DNA of 64,000 nucleotides, from assembly GCA_030386875.1 (NCBI GenBank), contig CM059558.1, forward strand, positions 5,465,501 to 5,529,500, given 5' to 3'. The DNA comes from Morinoia aosen. Lineage: Eukaryota; Arthropoda; Malacostraca; Amphipoda; Talitridae. Shown here one piece after another: positions 1 to 11,182 of the stretch. A program made the position numbers and the translations under genes. The notes beneath the pieces were generated by a model. That model saw nothing but the letters and a program-made list of their open reading frames with translations. It had not been told where the DNA came from and did not search any database. Numbering within the stretch: the stretch's first letter is position 1; every line of letters begins with the position of its first letter.

Positions 1-1013
1 GTTTGGCCAAGAAATTGCGGATCAAATGGGATGAATGTGCGGGCGCGTTGTCGTGATGCAAGTGCCAGTTGTTCGCAGTCCACATGTCTGGTCTTTTGCG
101 CCGAACTGCATCACGAAGTCGCCGGAGAACATCCTGATAGTACTCCTTTGTCACTGTTTGTCCTTCCGGTGCGTATTCGTGATGCACAATTCCACGGACA
201 TCAAAGAAAACAGTCAGCATCACCTTGATTTTGCTTCGCACCTGCCGCGCTTTCTTCGGCCTTGGAGACTCGGGATGCTTCCATTGGGATGACTGTCTTT
301 TTGTTTCTGGGTCGTACCCGTACACCCATGACTCATCTCCAGTTATCACGGTGTTCAGAAACCCAGGATCAGTGTTGGCGGTGTCCAGAAGGTCCTGTGC
401 AACGTCACGACGGAGGTCTTTTTGTTCCGGCGACAACAACTTGGGCACGAATTTCGCAGCCACTCGGTTCATGTTCAAATCGTCACGCAAAATGGCATGT
501 GCAGAATCTTTACTCACTCCAACCTCTTGGGCAATCTCCCGCACGGTCAAACGACGATCTGCCATCACCAAATTTCGCACCCTCTCAACAACAGCTGCAC
601 TCCGAGAAGTTTTGGGCCTGCCACAACGCTGCTCACTCTCCGCTGATGTGCGGCCATCTTTGAATCGGTTGAACCACTCCTTAATTTGTGTTACACCCAT
701 AGCATCTTCCCCAAACACCTGCTGAATCTTACGAATTGTTTCAATTTGAGAATCACCAAGCTTTTGACAAAATTTGATGCAGTGTCTTTGCTCAATTCGT
801 TCAGTCATCTTGCAAGAAAACTAAATCCGACAAACACTTAGAACAGCACCTTACTTGGCGACCACCAGCCAGTGACTGGCCCAAGTGAATGCGGTGAAAA
901 ATGTCAAGCATGCGCATTAAGATTCCTCCTTCCACCGTGCACAGTGGCGCCGCCTTAGAATCACTACTTTGCGCGGGAAAAATTAAGGTCGGATACTTTT
1001 TCGACAGGCCTCG
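1..1013 (-). mobile_element. mariner (DD34D-type) element, 3' part beyond window edge
   Basis: A minus-strand mariner whose 5' end lies at 1013. The terminus read on the minus strand begins CGAGGCCTGTCGAAAAAG and continues with a TATCCGACC block, the form expected of mariner inverted repeats. The bases at 1014-1015 are TA, the mariner target dinucleotide. Sequence from 1014 onward is gypsy pol, so this element is inserted into a gypsy-1 coding region. About 205 bp of untranslated leader separates the inverted repeat from the transposase start at 808. The 3' end and the second inverted repeat are outside the window. Confidence 0.85.
2..808 (-). CDS. mariner transposase, open to the window edge
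   Basis: The reading frame starts at ATG 808-806 and stays open for about 269 codons to the left edge with no stop or frameshift, so the visible part is intact. The usual family length is about 345 residues. The N-terminal third is the paired-type helix-turn-helix DNA-binding half, with an IKEWFNRFKDGR segment followed by a GRPKTSRS linker. The catalytic half shows the first aspartate in TGDESWVYGYDP and the second in HHDNAPAH. The third aspartate lies beyond the edge. The enzyme would cut and paste its own element at TA sites in the nucleus. The MTERIEQRHCIKFC start and the clean frame suggest a fairly young insertion. The intactness of the missing C-terminal part is unknown. Confidence 0.9.
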   Translation of the reverse strand, partial: MTERIEQRHCIKFCQKLGDSQIETIRKIQQVFGEDAMGVTQIKEWFNRFKDGRTSAESEQRCGRPKTSRSAAVVERVRNLVMADRRLTVREIAQEVGVSKDSAHAILRDDLNMNRVAAKFVPKLLSPEQKDLRRDVAQDLLDTANTDPGFLNTVITGDESWVYGYDPETKRQSSQWKHPESPRPKKARQVRSKIKVMLTVFFDVRGIVHHEYAPEGQTVTKEYYQDVLRRLRDAVRRKRPDMWTANNWHLHHDNAPAHSSHLIRNFLAK

Positions 1014-2583
1014 TAAACCTTTACAGCCCTTGTTTTTCAAAAAGCTTCCTGACGATTCGGCTATGGCTAGGTGGTGTCTAACAGTTCAATCTTTCGAACC
1101 GGTAGTAAAATATTTCCCCGGGAAACAAAATCTAATTGCAGATTGTCTAAGTAGATTGCCCGAGCATTTAACTATTTCTGATCTTGAAGAATGCTCAGAG
1201 TTCGAGGAGGTTGACGCCTTCGCAGTAACTACACGCCGTGGTGCGCTGACCGCCGACTTAGACGAAACAGACGCGACGCACTCTAATCAAGTGGCGCCAG
1301 AGGCGACTGCAAAACCCCGACTGACTGACTACGTTCCTCAGTTAAAAGACGTATCGTGGACTTTAGACGAATTTCGAAATGAGCAACAGCTAGACCCATT
1401 CTGTTCTGAGGTGAAAGACGCATTACTAAATAGTAGTAAATCTACGATCCCTGACTAACAAAAATATTTAATTCTGAACGACATACTTTATAGACGACGA
1501 CAAATAGACTCTAGGGAAAGTACTATTCTCACTTCGGTTATACCGACATCGCTAATGAACAAGGCGGTGCTTAGTATACACTCCTTGTATCATACTGATG
1601 CGACGCATACGTTGTTTAAATTTAAGTTGCGTTATTTTCATTTGTTGGAAAAGAGTATCATACGTAAATTTGTCAAAATGTGTGATGTATGTAAAATTCT
1701 TAAAGCCAGCAGTACTGTACCTATTAAGATATTGGATGCACCTATTGCTAAAGAACCTTTCGAGGTAGTTTCAATGGATTTTCTTGGCCCTCTCCCTATC
1801 ACAGGTCAGCAGAATAAATACATTCTAATCATCATTGACTTATTCTCGCGTTACTGTAAGCTTTACGCGACGGCAGATCGATTAGCAGATACAGTTGTCT
1901 CTTGTCTAGACAGCTGCTTCTCAACCTTTGGCTATCCTAAAACACTTCTAAGTGACCAAGCTCTTGAATTTAAATCTGCGGCAGTTAAAAAATTCTCCCA
2001 AATTCATTGTATTGCGAAAAAAGAAGTCCTCCCTTGGAGTCCTCACAGTAACGCTATTGTTGAACGAAATAATCGCCAGATTACAAATTTATTAAAATTA
2101 TATAATAACTATTTAGCGCATACCGAATGGGATCAGTGTCTCAACAGCACAGAGAACGCGATAAACAATAGTTTAAATACCACATTGGGGGATACACCCT
2201 CGTTCATTGTTTTCAATCGCGATACATGTCCGAACTTTAGCGCCGATACTTTCGAACCTAATTACAGTCACGACACGAACGTGGATATAATAAAATTTAG
2301 AGCTCAAGAAGCAGCCCGTACTGTTGAAAACGTTAGAGCTGTGATAATTAATAACACCAGTGAAAGAACGATGTACCGAAACCTTCGTCGAAAAAATAAA
2401 AATTTTGAACTCAACGACAGAGTATTATTGCGAAATCATTTGCGGAAGCATAAGCTTGATCTGGCCTGGTATGGGCCGGGAATTATCACAAAAATTAACC
2501 GAAATTACGTAGAAATCAAAATTGGTAATAAAACATTCAGGAGTAATAAAAATCATGTACTACCTTTACGTAAAAAGTGTTGA
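1014..2583 (+). pseudogene. gypsy-1 pol fragment: RNase H end plus integrase, one in-frame stop
   Basis: Immediately after the mariner the frame encodes the RNase H C-terminal region (KPLQPLF, then a RWCLTVQSF block and PGKQNLIADCLSR). It continues in the same frame into integrase. A single TAA at 1456-1458 interrupts it, after which the frame stays open to 2583. Integrase features in order are an HHCC-type zinc-binding region ending in CDVC, the first catalytic Asp in SMDFLGPLP, the second in LLSDQALEF, the Glu in NAIVERNN, and a basic C-terminal tail. Integrase normally joins cDNA ends to the host genome. The stop codon and the mariner make this copy inactive. The domain order (RT-RNase H-IN) is that of Ty3/gypsy rather than Copia. 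The exact gypsy lineage cannot be called from sequence alone. Confidence 0.88.
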
Positions 2584-5313
2584 ATGAAAACTATGCGACG
2601 ATAGCCTGACTGTGTTACTATGTTCACATAATATTATTGTGTGATTCTTGTTTCGATGTTAATTTTACGTATATTTTTAATTGGAACTTTCCTTATATAA
2701 CCATATGTATTTGCCTTATATTTTTTTCGTTTTTGATGCACCGTAGTTTTTATGTGCGTGATTGAGAAGGTACGCATTTCTTTTTAACCATCAAGGTTTG
2801 CATCTGCCCGAGAGCCTTGCACGGTTCAATAACCTCCGTGTTTATAAACGGGGCACCTCACTGCTGTGGGAGCGAAGTGCTAGCTCCCGAGTTGTTTTGG
2901 AGATCCGTCGCCGATTTGTTTTGCAATTAGGTGTGGAGCTGTTGAGACCGTGTGGGAACTGCGGCATGCAGATACGCTGTTTGTTCTTTTCCTTGCTACC
3001 ATGATCGGGTGTCATCATTTATTTCTTTATCAATTTGATGTAGTAACCATTGATTTCAATTATTTAAATTATGTGGCCATGCTAATTTGATCTGTATTTG
3101 TTTCCGATTTCAGACTGCGCACGCATCGCCACCTGACCTTCAAGATGGGGAACAGACTTACGCATGTCTCGGTGGAGGCTCTAACCAATGCGTTAGAGCA
3201 CCACCAGGGACGTGTTTCCAAGGACTGGATTGCGGCGAACGCTTTAGTCGACATCCTTCCGGATCGCGTTACTGATTTAGGATTCCTTTTCCTTTTCCCA
3301 GCGACCTTGGCGATAGGAGTCTGTCTCTTTTACTTTCGTCGTGAACTGAATTTGCTAGCAGACAGGTTCCGTTCTGAGGACGCGTTGCTTCGACATCAGC
3401 TGCTCAGGTCAAGCACTGCCGAGCCGCAGTTACGTCACCCACAGGCGACGAACGAGGTGTAGGCGACGGCGTGAGATGTTTTTGAAACGGTGAGGTTGTT
3501 ACACTCGCGCGTCGTTTAGCGACACTATTTTTCCTCTTGCATTATAAACGGGCATAGTGTTATTTAGATTTAACATATACCTCAGGAATTAGTTATAAGG
3601 TTTTCGTATACCCTTCGAATTTTAGCGATGATGCTCGAAAATGATATCATATTCACGTACACGAAAATGTATAAATTGGTTTCCGATTACAGTAGATAAT
3701 TTCATGCGATAAATTTTGTCAACAAATTTTCAGTGGCAATGCGTTGTAATTCACTTATGCGTATTTCTTATTATCCTTAACGAATGTATTGTTCTAAATT
3801 GTATTATTTCTTACTTATGTTTGAGTGATTATAATTTGGTTGTTGTTTCAACGATGCGATTTTCCATTTTCGTTTCCTTTATGTTTAGCAATTGACCTGT
3901 ATAGCGTGCAACAATGTTTACGGAAATTGCGACTTCATGGCGACTGTTGATGAAACTAAAATACGTATATTCTTGCGTTGTTTACAAAAAGAAAATATTT
4001 TTCATTATCTTCATGCGTAATGTGTGCACCTTTGTTTTCGATTTTTAGGGGAATCAGATATTTTTTTACGAATTTCCTTAATTTTGTTTACGATGATGCC
4101 TACATGATTTGATGATGAGGCTGTTCGTTAATACATGATATTTTTTTTTTCTTACGTTCTACATTTCCGGTAGTATTATCCTTTTGGTGGTACGCGGATA
4201 GTATCATCTTGCGTTGTTGATAAACTTTGGAAGACGTGTTTTGATTTTGGAAAGGATGTTTTTCTGTTTAGAAATTTGTATTGTTGTTGTTTTCATACCC
4301 GATAACTCATTTGGCTTCCGAAATATGTTTTTCAAATGCAGTTTTCACTTTAGTTTTTGTTGGTGGGGGTTAATTGCCCAACTTCACCTTGCGTACCTAA
4401 GTCGAATTACAATTGAAGCGGTTACTCAGATACTCAGTTATTTTTCTTCTTGATGTGTTTGATATTGATTTTTCTCTTGTTCGGATCGACGTTCAAGAAT
4501 ATACGATGTTCAAGTATACTGTATATATTCTTTCAATTTCGTTAAATTAGATTTATTTCTACGAAAATGATGATAATTTAAATTGATAGCAGTTTCGATA
4601 CAAATTCCATGCGTGTATATTTTTTTTTCTGCACGTGATATTGTTTTCATAATTACCAAAATACATGGTTGTCCACGACGTTGTACGTAGGTCATTCATG
4701 CGGCGTTTAATTTTCATGTGTAACGATTCCCATTCGTTTAGTACTTTCTCCTGCGTGCGAAACGAAATTTTTTTGATTAAATATTGCCTCATTACCTTAA
4801 TGCTTAACGAATATTTCTTGGAAGGTTTATTTTTCCATGTTCAACGTTGTTTTTTAGCGTTTATATTCGATATGTTGCTGACGTGTTCCTACACTGAAAA
4901 GTTAGTTGAATCCTGGTTCCGAAAACCGTGGAGTTTTCTTTTACCGTTTTTGGATGCCGATTATAGTTTTTAGTTAACGGACTTTATTGTGTTGCGTTGT
5001 TCACGCCTGTGTTTCGAGACGTGTATTCTGTTCTTAACTTAGGAATTTTGCGTTAATAATGTGTATTTGAGTAGCGGCTCTTACGTTTTCTTGGTGGTGG
5101 GGGTGTGGATGAATTCATTTTTACGATGTCCCGTCAATTTTAATTCGATGCGTTGTTTCCCTTCCTAATATATGATAGTTGTTTTGCTACACAGTAATTT
5201 TCATTTGGGGATATTTTACCTATGATGTTTTTAGCTTGCTGTGTTAAAATTGTAAGTTACGATTCTTAAAACTTCAATTGATTGTTTCTTATATTGGTAA
5301 ATAACCAGGGCAT
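2584..5313 (+). other. 3' noncoding region of gypsy-1
   Basis: About 2.7 kb between the integrase stop and the polypurine tract. Apart from the 105-codon ORF at 3145-3462 no credible coding sequence is seen. Other open frames here are short and T-rich. The region is AT-rich and contains no recognisable envelope domain. Confidence 0.5.
3145..3462 (+). CDS. small ORF of gypsy-1 with one membrane segment, unknown function
   Basis: A 105-codon frame starting at MGNRLTHVS. Glycine 2 and threonine 6 fit the N-myristoylation consensus. A hydrophobic stretch at about residues 47-66 (GFLFLFPATLAIGVCLFYF) could span a membrane and is followed by a basic, then charged tail. A pyrimidine-rich splice-acceptor-like sequence (TTTGTTTCCGATTTCAG) ends at 3112, about 30 bp upstream, so the ORF could be expressed from a spliced message, as envelope-position genes of gypsy elements are. 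It is far too short to be a normal envelope protein and I do not recognise it. It could also be a chance ORF. Its position between integrase and the LTR is what makes it of interest. Confidence 0.35.
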   Translation: MGNRLTHVSVEALTNALEHHQGRVSKDWIAANALVDILPDRVTDLGFLFLFPATLAIGVCLFYFRRELNLLADRFRSEDALLRHQLLRSSTAEPQLRHPQATNEV

Positions 5314-5322
5314 GGGGGGAGG
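5314..5322 (+). promoter_or_regulatory. polypurine tract of gypsy-1
   Basis: The run GGGGGGAGG directly precedes the TG that opens the LTR, the position of the plus-strand DNA synthesis primer in LTR retrotransposons. Confidence 0.65.
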
Positions 5323-5544
5323 TGTATGCCGTCACAAGTGCGTACTCCCTCTGTGCATCTGTACGTACGTGCTTAGGTCGACGCCCTATGCGGGTACCGC
5401 AGTGCGATGCTGACCTCAGCAAATATTGAGTATATAAGGTAGTGCGGAGCCCCCTTGGGGCGCATTTGGTTCTACTGTCCTTCTACGCCAAGTACACGCT
5501 GAAACTCTACTCGTCTACTTACTACCCACCCTGAGAACGGCATA
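5323..5544 (+). repeat. 3' LTR of gypsy-1 (about 222 bp)
   Basis: Begins TGTATGCCGT and ends ACGGCATA, an inverted-repeat pair that identifies the LTR limits. The final two bases expected from symmetry (CA) are missing where gypsy-2 begins. A TATA box (TATATAAGG) lies at 5431-5439, followed by a GC-richer stretch that would hold the transcription start. No partner LTR is in the window. Confidence 0.65.
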
Positions 5545-6394
5545 TTAGTATAATTTTCAATATATCCAATAACCCCTTTTCATTATATCTTTGAGCACGT
5601 TTGTTACAGCGAACACACCCGCGTTTCATTTCTTATACTTCGCGTCGCGACGTCGGTTGTAGAACTGCCTTTTGTTCGTCCCCGATGCCTAGCGCCTTTT
5701 CTTGAGGGTTGTCCTCTCTCATATTCGACCTATGAGAATCCTCGGACCTTGACTGCGACCGCCTTCCCTCTCTTCTCATTGGTGGTCCCGCAGCTCGCCT
5801 TTATTTTTTCTTAGCCTCATTGTTTCTTACGCTCTCACGCTCCAGCCCCTTCGAAGCCGACCGTTGGTTTGCCTTCTCTCTCGGCTTAAGTGTCTCGATT
5901 TATATTTGACTGCAAGTCGGCTTTGTTTTGCACATGGGTAGGCATTTTTCCGACCGTCTCAAGTTTCCCAAGGGCTCGCCCGAATGAAAAAATTTGGTAA
6001 CACCACGATATCGAACTCTCCAGAAACAACACAGCTTGTGGTCCAAATGTATACAAGGCCTTTCTCACCACACCTATATTTGTTGGCTTTGGCATTAGGG
6101 CGATTTTCCTTGCAAAGGGATCGCGTCGTTCTCGGGTTTCCAAGGGACAAGTCGGTCTATAAATCTGTCAAGCTCACACAAGCTGACACACACACAAACA
6201 TACAGCCCCGTACTGCTGGAACCTACCAAGATGTTTCAACGAACAACTTTTTTTTTACGTAAGCACAAAATTTGTTACACGTAAATTTATTACACATGAT
6301 TAAAAAAAACTCGAATTTATTACACATGGTTAAGATTTTCCCTAAGTTCTCATTTTTAATTCGAAAATTGATTATTCTTAACAGATTCTCGACA
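5545..6394 (-). repeat. 3' LTR of gypsy-2
   Basis: Read on the minus strand it starts TGTCGAGAATC and ends near ATTATACTAA. It is about 98 percent identical to 15036-15884 in the same orientation. On the minus strand a TATA box (TATAAAT, 5904-5898) is followed about 100 bp later by AATAAA (5805-5800), the spacing expected of a U3-R-U5 layout. The 3' terminus does not have the usual CA, so the exact end is uncertain by a few bases. Confidence 0.75.
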
Positions 6395-6405
6395 GACCGC
6401 CCTCC
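6395..6405 (-). promoter_or_regulatory. polypurine tract of gypsy-2
   Basis: Minus-strand GGAGGGCGGTC directly precedes the 3' LTR. The corresponding flank of the other LTR copy is unrelated, as expected. Confidence 0.6.
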
Positions 6406-9115
6406 AATAGTTAAAAAATTGGCCTGACAATTTTTTTTTTGCATTATCTTTCAGCTATTTATTGAATAATTACTACACTATGGAGCCAACATAAGACACA
6501 CATGGTAAATTCTACTTAAGCACATTATGTTCTAAAATTAATTCCGCAACAAACAGGGTACATTACAATTAAGAATCTTATTCATTACAATCGGCATGGC
6601 GTAATATATTGTGTTGTGTTCCACCGAACTGAAGTACGTCATAAATCTTTTGAGTGTTCACCCCTAATAACATTCACAAAGTATTACGGTTACATCTCCT
6701 ACATTCTCAAACATCCTACAGTATTGATGACTTTATGTCTCGTAGATTTCAATTCACGCTTCCATGTTCTGTTGTCCAAGTCCTTGACGCTGTTGTTGAC
6801 GATTCGATGTTGACTCCTTTGGTATAGCTGACGGAATTTGCTTTTTTCCATGCCTCTCTTTTAGCATTTTATAGCTTCACACACGCCTTGATGGAAGGTA
6901 ACTCAATTTCAGGATGAAGCATTGCGAGCCCAATATCCAGACTCGTATAAAATTTCTATACACCACATTACTGCACGATTGCGTTCTGTAAGATGGATCA
7001 TTATTACGATTCAAATTACCACCAAATCATGTTAAGTGCAATGTTTCACATATATTTTATGACGTTTATTCAACTCAACTTTTAATCGCCAGATTACTCA
7101 TGAACGTCGATTCGTTGATCAGGCAAATCGGCACGTCAGTAAGTTATATTGATCTGTCGGAAAATACGAGTCGAAGCGTCGATAAATTTCATTCACTACA
7201 GTTTCTATTCGCAATAAGGTCCTGAATCCCACGAGGTAATCCTGAAGAATCCGAGGTATATCCGGCGGGGGTATCCTGTATGCGCGGTGGTATCCTGTAG
7301 AATTCCTCTCAGTATTCCTTGATTTCGACGTAGAATCTCAGTATTCCTTGACATCGACGTAGAAATTCTGGTAGACACCAGGTGATATTATATTTTCTCC
7401 TAGTAAACACTCTTATTAGTGCGAGAATTCCGTGGGTTAACATTCTTTGAAGATCGTACGCTTCACTCAAAGCCTATCCGACGAAATCTCTTTTAATTTT
7501 TTATTGCACGTATAAATAGAGATGCCTAAAATGCGGCTTCAATATTCCAATGTGATAATTTGCCTAGTAAAAATTCACAGGAAACTTGCATTCGAATTTC
7601 AGGAATGCCCTACCTGGCATAAATGGTACGACGCAAATTCCAAAAGACTTAAGTAAATATCAACACTCAATCATATGAAAGCACTGTTATTGTTTCATTT
7701 GAGTGCCCACTGTATAAAAGCTTTTTTTTAACGCCATTACATTAAGGTACCCTAGACTATTATCTTCATTATTTTCGCTTCTCCTTCCTTCCTCATCCTG
7801 GTACTCCGTCGCTCTGTGGTGCTTTCCGCTTCGAAGTCTTAACTGCCAATTACTTGAGCAGCCCTTCCCGATGCGAGCTTGTTAGCGAACGATATGTCTG
7901 GACGATGTCTTCAGCCACAGCTCAACCGCCAACGGTCCTGAGCTAATTACTTGTGCCTTCGGCATTCTTCAGAACATGGTGCAAAATTTCCAGCCGTGCA
8001 AACATCTTCGTCGTTTCCCAATGCAACGTTTGAGTTTGTTCTACAATCAAATACTTCCAATACAAGTGCGCTGTATCCCCTATGTTGTACAGTTGTTATC
8101 TGTTCGTTGTTCTTGAAAATAATTACTTATATTCCACGTGATTCTTCCTTAATTTGCTGCTTATACGAAACGCATTCGTGTTATGCAATTGTTCTGGCCT
8201 GTTTTGTGCTGAAGTACATACTACGCTAATCTACCAAGAAATTAATTCCTTAAGTCTGAAAAGAAATGTACTACACTCTACAGAGTAAGATGAGAATAAT
8301 TCCTTCCGGAATACCGTGTTTTACGATATTCTTTCAGGGCAAGAGAAAGGCACAAAGTCAGAAACTTCAACGCTACAGCACGAAAAAATACGCAACTTTT
8401 AATCTGACGCTAAACATATTTTCCCCGTTATGAAAATGAACGGTCTAAAGGTATTGATAAAATTAGCAAGCCTGAGATAGCCTCAGCCTAAGAACTTCAG
8501 ATTAAACTAGTTAATTCACTAGAGTTATTTCGTATTAAGCGCGTGCGCTTTACGAAATGCTGGCGAGGGAATATAAGCATACTACAAATGAAACAAAGCA
8601 CTCCTCTTGAGAAACACACGACATTAACCTACTGAACGCTCAATTTCCTTTACTTAGCAAGCAAGAAAAATGAGAATTAAGCATAGGATAAGATTAGATC
8701 ACTCGAACAAGATTTTCCGGACGAAATTTCTTGTGAGCAAAGAAAGTGGGAGTTGCATAACCTAGAGCATATTTCTACTGAAGGAAGCATCACAATCTAG
8801 TGAGTGAGATTAGATTCAATTCACAGCTAGAATAACACAATTCTACTAAAGAACACATTTAGATTAAAGCAATACAACGCTAAAAAAACTCACTCCTACG
8901 CAAGAGTTTTCTAAAATTAAACACACAAGAACACATCCCGCAAAGTCAAGTTGATGCATGATTTCAGTCCTCTGCAGTTCGTTTCTAGTTGGCGGTTCAC
9001 CTACACCGAGAACGCAAATTGTAGCTCCGCGGTGTCCTGGACGCAGCTTGACGTGTGTTTCCCTCGCCTCTGGTCCTCATATCTTGTTCTCCGCTTTCGC
9101 CTATATTGCCAGCCC
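6406..9115 (-). other. 3' noncoding region of gypsy-2
   Basis: About 2.7 kb after the integrase stop. No minus-strand frame above 60 codons of credible composition and no envelope-like domain is visible. The plus-strand frame at 7951-8229 is hydrophobic and Cys-rich but has no supporting context. Confidence 0.5.
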
Positions 9116-11182
9116 CTACTGGTACAGCCGAGTTGTCCTCATGGCAAGGGTAAGCCTCCCCACTGAGAAAGCCACCCTCAGCCTATCTAGATGCACTCTC
9201 TCTACACGTTCATTATAAAGTGTTTTAATAGTTGCATTGAACTCGCCTTTTTCCATTATTCTATATGGACCTATCCAATCCGTTGGCCATGCGCCGTCAG
9301 TTTCAGGCCTTCCAGTCGGATTATGGAGCAGCACAATGTCGCCCACCTGGACTTTGTTGTTCTTGACTCCTCGCTCTTTTAATTGTACCGACTTGTCGTG
9401 TGACGCTTTTGATTTTGTTTTAACAGCCTTGAAGGCATTGTGAAGACGTTCAGTTACTTCTGCCGCGTAGTTTTCTCCCAGCGAGTAATCTATTCGCGGG
9501 GTTTTTAGCCAGTCAACGATTGGAATGTCAGCATCTCTACCAAAGAACAAATAGAATGGAATCTCTTCAATGACGCTCTGGTAGCTGGTGTTCAGTGCCA
9601 GGCACGTCCAAGGAAGTGCATCAGGCCACGAGGATTGATCGCTGGCGGCAAGGTGTGATAAAATAGTCTTGATATTCTGATTCTGCCGTTCGGTCATCCC
9701 GTTTGATTGGGGATGATATGCAGAGGTGTTGTAGTATTTTATTTTCAATTTTTCACACACATTTCTGAATAAAGCTGACGTGAACTCGGTGCCCCTGTCT
9801 GAGATGAGCGTCTTGGCTGGGCCGTCTGTAGTCACGAATTTAGTCAACGCTTTCGTTACTTCCTCAGTTGTCTTGCTTCTGAGCGGAAACGCTGCAACAT
9901 ATCTACTGAAGTGATCGACCACGGTCAGGATGTATTTGTGGCCTTCATTCGACACTGGCATTTCAATTAAATCCACGCCTATTCTGTCCAGAGGCTTGTC
10001 AATTTCAGGGAATGAACCCATGCTAACACAAATTCTATTGTTGATCTTTCGCTTCTGACACTGAATGCACGAATCGACGTATTTGTTAACGTCACGCGCC
10101 ATGTTAATCCAGTACCCGAATTCCATTAGCTTTTTCCACGTTTTAGCACGACCTTGGTGTGCACCAATTGTGCTGTCATGTGCCAATGTTATCGCTGCTT
10201 CTCTCAGAGCGTTTGGCACAACGATCAAGTGCCTTGTTCTATTAGGCTTTCGTTGCGTCTTTCTGAAATACAATATGCCTCCGTCGGTGAAGACTTCGGA
10301 TTTCAGAGCGAGACTTGGAGCGTCCCCTAATTTGTCACCTTCAAGATACCTCAGTACCGGCCCCCAAACGGAATCTTTCAACTGTTCTGCTCTCACATTT
10401 TCTTTCTGCAAGCAGATTTTCGCCTCTTGCACATTGGGTGCTTCGTCTATCATCGTCGTGACGAACACTGTTTTGGGGACTCCGTTGTCTTGATTTTCTT
10501 CTTCGTTGTTGTTCGCAATGTTTCTCGACAACGCGTCGGGTACCACGTTCTGAGCTCCTGGGCGATAAATTACCTCAAAATCATACTGTGAGAGTGTTAG
10601 GGCCCATCTCATAATTCTGTTGTTCTTGGTGTTTTTACCTTGGAACAAATATTTGAGCGCCGTATGATCAGTAATTACAACAAATTTATTACCGTACAGG
10701 TAAGGTGAAAAGTGATTTACAGCGGCGACCACTGCTAATCCTTCCCGCTCCGTAATCGAATAACGTTTTTCAGCATCATTGAATCTTTTGCTGAAGTATC
10801 CAATTGGTTGTTCCTTACCATTACATCTTTGTGCCAGGACCGCGCCAGAGCCCTCATTTGAGGCATCACAGCTCAAGTAATACGTCTCATTTAGAGAAGG
10901 CTTCTTCAGAACTGGAGCTTCTATCATGAGCTGCTTAAGTTTACAGAAGGCTTGCTCGTGTTCTTCCTTCCACTGGAACTTTTGCCCCTTTTTAGTCAGC
11001 GCATTAAGGGGTGCAGCAGTTGTAGCGAAATGCGGAATGAACCGCCGGTAGAAGTTCAGTGCAGCGACGAAGGAGCGGACTTTGCGTGCGGTCGTCGGCC
11101 TAGGGTAATTCTGCATCGCATCCACGTTCTTGGGATCTGGAATAAGTCCCTCACGACTGATGTAACATCCTAGGTACTTCAC
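9116..11182 (-). pseudogene. gypsy-2 pol, part 2: RT end, RNase H, integrase
   Basis: An open frame of 688 codons. It begins in the RT connection (YLGCYIS, FYRRFIPHF), then RNase H (SCDASNEGSGAVLAQ around residue 106, TDHTALKYLF around 172, PDALSR around 216-220). Integrase follows, with zinc-binding His at about 335 and 342 and Cys at 372 and 375. The DDE triad is seen as D404 (GVDLIEM), D462 (LISDRGTEF) and E498 (NGMTERQN). A C-terminal GDIVLLHNP-like segment resembles the chromatin or DNA-binding tail of gypsy integrases. All catalytic motifs are preserved. Only the junction with the upstream RT frame is broken, by a shift in an A-run near 11220. RNase H degrades the RNA template and integrase inserts the cDNA. 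Confidence 0.9.

Larger units (their letters stand above)
1014..5544 (+). mobile_element. gypsy-1: Ty3/gypsy LTR retrotransposon, 5' part displaced by mariner
   Basis: A plus-strand gypsy element of which RNase H end, integrase, a small extra ORF, a long 3' noncoding region, the polypurine tract and the 3' LTR are present. The 5' LTR, gag, protease and RT lie to the left of the mariner and are not in the window. At the right end, the last bases of the LTR abut the LTR of gypsy-2. Confidence 0.8.

Noticed and set aside
225..725. Plus-strand 166-codon frame over the mariner
   Set aside because: Antisense of the intact mariner transposase.
4214..4973. Plus-strand frames of 79 and 102 codons in the gypsy-1 3' region
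   Set aside because: Phe/Cys-rich, typical of T-rich noncoding DNA, no domain or context; not counted as env.
5984..6262. Plus-strand ORF in the 850-bp repeat and a TATA-like CTATAAAT at about 6156
   Set aside because: The repeats are LTRs of the minus-strand gypsy-2; the minus-strand TATAAA and AATAAA order fits better.
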